Shown here: in pieces, positions 46,260 through 49,686 of the stretch
Numbering within the stretch: the first letter of the stretch is position 1
How the letters are laid out: each line of letters starts with the position of its first letter
From: RGUW01 sp040399325
GTDB taxonomy: Bacteria > Cyanobacteriota > Cyanobacteriia > PCC-6307 > Cyanobiaceae
NCBI GenBank assembly: GCA_040399325.1
Contig: JBBASJ010000011.1
Span: 1 to 49,686 of the forward strand
DNA: 49,686 nucleotides
Direction of reading: 5' to 3'
Position numbers and translations under genes: made by a program
Notes under the pieces: model-generated
What the model saw: the letters and a program-made list of their open reading frames with translations, nothing else
Databases searched by the model: none
What the model was told of the DNA's origin: nothing

Positions 46260-49118
46260 ATGAAGCGTCTGGCTCCGTCAACCCTGTTCAGGCCGCGGTT
46301 GGCGCTGTGCGCAGTGCTGCTGCTGGCGCTGGTCGTGCTGGTGATCGTGCTGGCTTCCCGGCTCATCATTGAATGGCTCTGGTTTGCCGAGTTCGCGGCC
46401 CAGGGCATGCTCCTGCGCCGCTGGCTGCTGCAGATCGCGGCGTTCACCCTGGTCATGGGGCTGGGGGTGCCCCTGCAGCTCCAGCAGTTGCAGCGCTGTT
46501 GGCGTCTGCGGCAACAGCCTGGTCGCAAGACTCTGCCCGCTCAGCCGATCCTGGTCCTGGGATCTTGGGGTTTGGCTCTGATCCTGCTGGCGCTGCTGGC
46601 GCTGCTGGTGGTCGGCCTCTCCTTTCTCTGGGTGCAGGCCCAGGGACTGATCGCTGAGCCGTTCAGCGGTCAGGTGATCACAGGTCTCTCCGGGGTGGTC
46701 GGCCTGCCCCTGGTTCTGGTGCTGGGCCTGGCCGTCGTGCTGCTGCCTGCGCTGCTCCTGGCACCACGCACCAGTCTTCAGATCATCCTGGCTGCCGCGC
46801 TGGCGGCCTCGGCCACGGCGCTGGCGCGCGGCTGGAGTTTCTGGCTGCCGGCGCTGCTGGCGGTGCCCTTCGGCAAAGGGGATCCACTGACGGGTCTGGA
46901 CCTGAGCTTCACGGTGCTTCAGCTGCCGGCCCTGCGCCTGATTCTCAGCGTGGTCTGTGCCCAGGCCGTTGTCGGGCTGGCGGGATGTCTCTGGCTCACC
47001 CTCACCGAAGCCAGCAGCCTCAGCGATCTGCGCTATCCAGGCCTCAGCCGGGATCAGCAGCGGGTGCTGCAACCCCAGCTTGCCGTCCTGGCCCTGGTGG
47101 TCGCCTGCAGCAGTGCACTGGCTCCCTTTGACCTGATGGTTCAGGGCAGCGGCGTGGCCAGTGGTGCCGGCTGGGTTGACCTGCATGTGCGACTGCCGCT
47201 GCGGTTGCTGCTGTCTGGCCTGCTGCTGCTGAGCGCTTTGGCACTGGTGGTGCCCCATGGCGGCAGCTGGCTGCGCCGGGGAGCCCTGCTGCCGCTGGCG
47301 GGTACAGCGCTGCTGGTGCCGCTCACCGAGCTGATCGGCGCGCCCCTGGTCCAACGTCTCTGGGTGCAGCCGCGGGAGCTGGCGGTCGAGACCCCCTACC
47401 TGCGGCGCAGCATCGAGGCCACCCGCGATGCCTTTGGGCTGTCGGCGGTGGAGGAAACGAATCTCGACCCCAGGCAGCGGCTCACGCCCGCCGATCTGCG
47501 GGCGGCCCAGGGCACGGTGGCCAACATTCGCCTCTGGGACAGCCAGCCCCTGCTGGCCACCAACCGCCAGCTGCAGCAGCTGCGGCTGTACTACCGCTTC
47601 GCCTCGGCCGCGGTAGACCGCTACGCGCTGCGGGGCAATCCCGCCACCAAGGGTGCCCAGCAGGTGCTGATCTCAGCCCGGGAACTCGACACCGGTGGTC
47701 TGTCGAGGCGGTCGGCCACCTGGCTCAACCGCCACCTGGTCTTCACCCACGGTTATGGCTTCACGGTGTCGTCGGTGAATGCGGTCGGACCTGACGGCCT
47801 GCCGCTGTATTTCGTCAAGGATCTGGGCCGCGCCGGTCAGCTGCGTGGCATTCCCCAGCTGGGCATCGACACGGCTCAGGTCAAGGCGATGTTGCCGGTG
47901 GGACGTCCGCGTCTGTATTTCAGTTCAGCGGCGGCGCCCTATGCCATTGCACCGACCCTGGTGCGTGAATTCGATTTTCCCGACGGCGATCTCAACGTCT
48001 ACAACCACTACGAGGGCCGGGCCGGCATTCCTGTGGGATCGCTGCCGCTTCGACTCATGGCCTCGGTGTATCTGCAGGAACCCAGGCTGCTGGCCACCGG
48101 CTCGCTGACCGGTCGCTCCAGGTTGCTGATCCGGCGTCAGGTGAATCAGCGTCTGGCCCGGTTGCTGCCGTTTCTGCGCTTCGAAAGTCAGCCCTACCTG
48201 GTGTCGGTGCGCATCCTCGGGAATCCGAGTTATTCGCCGAATCAGCACCAGTACTGGATGCTCGATGGCTTCACCACCAGCACCAGCTACCCCTATTCGG
48301 ATGCCAACAAGGCAGGAACACGCTATTTCCGCAACCCTGTCAAGGCGGTGGTCGATGCCCACGACGGCAAGGTCTGGCTGTATGTCAGCGATCCCAGCGA
48401 TCCGATCCTGCGCACCTGGCAGCGGGCTTTCCCTGATCTGTTTGAACCCCTGAGCGCCATGCCAAGGGAGCTCCAGGCTCATATGCAGGTGCCCCCGAGC
48501 CAGTTCAGCATTCAGGCCGAGCGCCTGCTCCGGTATCACGTCACCGATGTGCGCACCTTTTACAACGGCGATGACGTCTGGTCGATCCCGTTGGAGATCT
48601 ACGGCGACAGCAATGTGCCGGTGCGTCCTTATCACATCACCCTGCAACTGCCCGGGCAGACCAAGCCTGAGTTTGTGCTTCTGCTGCCGTTTTCGCCACT
48701 GAAGCGCTCCAACATGGTGGGCTGGCTGGCGGCCCGCAATGACCAGCCTCATTACGGCAAGCTGCAACTGGTGCGGTTCCCCCAGCAGAGACTCCTGCTC
48801 GGGCCGCAACAGGTGTCGGCGCTGATTGAGCAGGATCCCGAGATCAGCTATCAATTTGGACTCTGGAACCGTGTGGGTTCCCGCCTGGTTCACGGCAATC
48901 TGCTGGTGATGCCTGTCGGCAACGGCCTCCTCTACGTCGAACCCATTTACCTGCAATCGCGCAACAATGACATTCCCACCCTCGCCAGGGTGGTGGTCAC
49001 CGATGGTGTCACCTTTGTGATGGAGCGCGATCTTGATCAGGCCCTCGAGGAACTGGTCAACCGAAAGGGTGTCGCTAATCCGCTGCCCATGAGGCCTGAG
49101 GGGCTGCCGCAGGGCTGA
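46260..49118 (+). CDS. UPF0182 family large membrane protein
   Basis: 952 residues: seven or so membrane helices in the first third (residues about 12-335, including RLIIEWLWFAEF and DLSFTVLQLPALRLILS), then a long soluble region (about 350-930) with the family segments TPYLRRSIEATRDAFGL, YPYSDANKAGTRYFRNPVKAVVDAHDG and HYGKLQLVRFPQQRLLLGP. UPF0182 occurs in cyanobacteria and actinobacteria, and its function is unknown. Length matches the family. A TATAGA lies at about 46204-46209 in the divergent gap with thrC. Confidence 0.93.
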   Translation: MKRLAPSTLFRPRLALCAVLLLALVVLVIVLASRLIIEWLWFAEFAAQGMLLRRWLLQIAAFTLVMGLGVPLQLQQLQRCWRLRQQPGRKTLPAQPILVLGSWGLALILLALLALLVVGLSFLWVQAQGLIAEPFSGQVITGLSGVVGLPLVLVLGLAVVLLPALLLAPRTSLQIILAAALAASATALARGWSFWLPALLAVPFGKGDPLTGLDLSFTVLQLPALRLILSVVCAQAVVGLAGCLWLTLTEASSLSDLRYPGLSRDQQRVLQPQLAVLALVVACSSALAPFDLMVQGSGVASGAGWVDLHVRLPLRLLLSGLLLLSALALVVPHGGSWLRRGALLPLAGTALLVPLTELIGAPLVQRLWVQPRELAVETPYLRRSIEATRDAFGLSAVEETNLDPRQRLTPADLRAAQGTVANIRLWDSQPLLATNRQLQQLRLYYRFASAAVDRYALRGNPATKGAQQVLISARELDTGGLSRRSATWLNRHLVFTHGYGFTVSSVNAVGPDGLPLYFVKDLGRAGQLRGIPQLGIDTAQVKAMLPVGRPRLYFSSAAAPYAIAPTLVREFDFPDGDLNVYNHYEGRAGIPVGSLPLRLMASVYLQEPRLLATGSLTGRSRLLIRRQVNQRLARLLPFLRFESQPYLVSVRILGNPSYSPNQHQYWMLDGFTTSTSYPYSDANKAGTRYFRNPVKAVVDAHDGKVWLYVSDPSDPILRTWQRAFPDLFEPLSAMPRELQAHMQVPPSQFSIQAERLLRYHVTDVRTFYNGDDVWSIPLEIYGDSNVPVRPYHITLQLPGQTKPEFVLLLPFSPLKRSNMVGWLAARNDQPHYGKLQLVRFPQQRLLLGPQQVSALIEQDPEISYQFGLWNRVGSRLVHGNLLVMPVGNGLLYVEPIYLQSRNNDIPTLARVVVTDGVTFVMERDLDQALEELVNRKGVANPLPMRPEGLPQG

Positions 49119-49139
49119 GTCAGTCGTGGTCGTCCCATG

Positions 49140-49163
49140 AAAAAGGGCCCCTGACGGGGCCCT
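49140..49163 (-). terminator. Rho-independent terminator of the aldolase gene
   Basis: AGGGCCCC-(4)-GGGGCCCT (49144-49163) is a perfect 8-base-pair GC-rich hairpin followed on the minus strand by TTTT. It lies 23 bases past the aldolase stop. It may also end the convergent UPF0182 transcript. Confidence 0.88.
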
Positions 49164-49186
49164 GCGGGTGATCGGTGCAGTCAGCC

Positions 49187-49686
49187 TCAGGCGGCAACAG
49201 CGGTCTTGGGATCGAGTGCACCCTTGGCGTAGAGGCCGGCGTAGTAGTTGATGTCGCGCTGTTTGATCTTGCTGGCGTTGCCGGCGCACCAGAACTGCTG
49301 ATAACGATCGAGGCAGACCTGCTTCATGTAGGCCCGGGCGGGCTTGTTGAAGTGACGGGGGTCGAAGTTGGCGGGATCCTTGGCGGCGGCTTCCCGGATG
49401 GCGGCGGTGAAGGCCAGGCGGTTGTCGGTGTCGATGTTGACCTTGCGCACGCCGTTGCGGATGCCCTCCTGGATCTCTTCGACGGGAACGCCGTAGGTCT
49501 CGGGGATCGCGCCGCCGTACTTGTTGATCATGTCGAGCCACTCCTGGGGCACCGACGAAGAGCCATGCATCACCAGGTGGGTGTTGGGAATGGCCTTGTG
49601 GATCTCGGCGATACGGCTGATGGCCAGCACCTCACCGGTGGGCTTGCGGGTGAACTTGTAGGCGCCGTGGCTGGTGCCGATGGCGA
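49187..49686 (-). CDS. fba: Class II fructose-bisphosphate aldolase (partial, N-terminal part outside window)
   Basis: The visible C-terminal 166 residues include IGTSHGAYKF (zinc-ligand His), THLVMHGSSSVPQEW (phosphate-binding loop), NIDTDNRLAF and PARAYMKQVCLDRYQQFWCAGNA. Class II aldolase is the zinc enzyme of the Calvin cycle and glycolysis that joins DHAP and glyceraldehyde 3-phosphate, and in cyanobacteria also DHAP and erythrose 4-phosphate. The gene runs off the right edge of the window, so the start cannot be seen. It ends in a strong terminator. Confidence 0.96.
   Translation of the reverse strand, partial: AIGTSHGAYKFTRKPTGEVLAISRIAEIHKAIPNTHLVMHGSSSVPQEWLDMINKYGGAIPETYGVPVEEIQEGIRNGVRKVNIDTDNRLAFTAAIREAAAKDPANFDPRHFNKPARAYMKQVCLDRYQQFWCAGNASKIKQRDINYYAGLYAKGALDPKTAVAA

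Noticed and set aside
47925..49541. A 538-codon minus-strand frame across UPF0182 and into the aldolase gene
   Set aside because: It crosses two well-identified genes and a strong terminator; no domain is visible.
1..49686. CRISPR arrays, insertion sequences, prophage or tRNA genes
   Set aside because: I saw no regularly spaced direct repeats, transposase-like proteins, integrases or cloverleaf-like sequences in the intergenic gaps, which are all short.

Overview
This window is a gene-dense, high-GC stretch of a unicellular cyanobacterial chromosome, most likely a picocyanobacterium of the Cyanobium/Synechococcus subcluster 5 type. The evidence is lineage-typical genes: psb30 (photosystem II), acsF (chlorophyll cyclase), plant-type glycerate 3-kinase, a Ycf20-like DUF565 protein, a CPP1-like J-domain protein, a phytyl-phosphate-kinase-like DUF92 protein, UPF0182, and several DUF families (DUF3531, DUF2996, DUF3598, DUF6464, DUF6737) that I know mainly from cyanobacteria and plastids. 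I recognise no tRNA, rRNA, insertion sequence, prophage or CRISPR array. No gene-free stretch exceeds about 210 bases. Composition looks uniform, so this reads as core chromosome and not an island.

Layout. 1-2278 (+): end of prfC, a small unknown gene, and a CPP1-like membrane protein. 2305-5415 (-): stand-alone ABC ATPase, hslO, then a tightly coupled metal-handling trio (His-rich secreted protein, MerP-like and MerT-like). 5483-6675 (+): DUF3531 and rsmE. 6700-9466: an Ala/Pro-rich small protein (-), a DUF92/VTE6-like kinase (+), a group 3 sigma factor (-) and a GDSL esterase (-). 9492-13168 (-): phosphonate/phosphite ABC importer phnD-phnC-phnE with two tiny membrane-protein genes inside. 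13215-17878: aspC (-), then type 4 uracil-DNA glycosylase, ispG and a C-terminal processing protease (+). 17879-24218: DUF3598, DUF6737, a 58-residue membrane protein, mfd, an HExxH protein and a protein with a duplicated C-terminal module. 24293-26368 (+): TerC, DUF6464, a protein resembling CTP-dependent riboflavin kinase, and a small protein.

26627-35608 (-) is a run of nine closely spaced genes: Zam-like RNB protein, ubiX, an unknown membrane protein, DUF2996, acsF, tldD, tldE, fmt. It joins chlorophyll synthesis, prenyl-FMN synthesis, RNA binding and peptide maturation, with a probable extra promoter in front of acsF. 35819-36863 (-): two half-size UPF0016/GDT1 cation transporters and a YkgJ-type cysteine-cluster protein. 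37022-41395: psb30 (+), recJ (-), then a carbon-metabolism set (CbbY-like phosphatase, DUF565, glycerate 3-kinase; +), and rpmF (-). 41482-49686: ftsH (+), a gentisate-dioxygenase-like bicupin (-), thrC with a MoaD/ThiS-type sulfur carrier (-), the UPF0182 membrane protein (+), and the C-terminal part of class II fructose-bisphosphate aldolase (-) with its terminator.

The most unusual points are an RNB-family protein whose catalytic aspartates appear to be missing, a sulfur carrier coupled to threonine synthase, a MerT/MerP-like pair without mercuric reductase, two micro-proteins embedded in the phn operon, and HLR1-like (RpaB) half-sites in front of acsF and of a small membrane protein. Many genes overlap by 1-4 bases (ATGA or TGATG junctions). 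Several probably start at GTG or TTG; I moved those starts using Shine-Dalgarno-like sequences and family knowledge.
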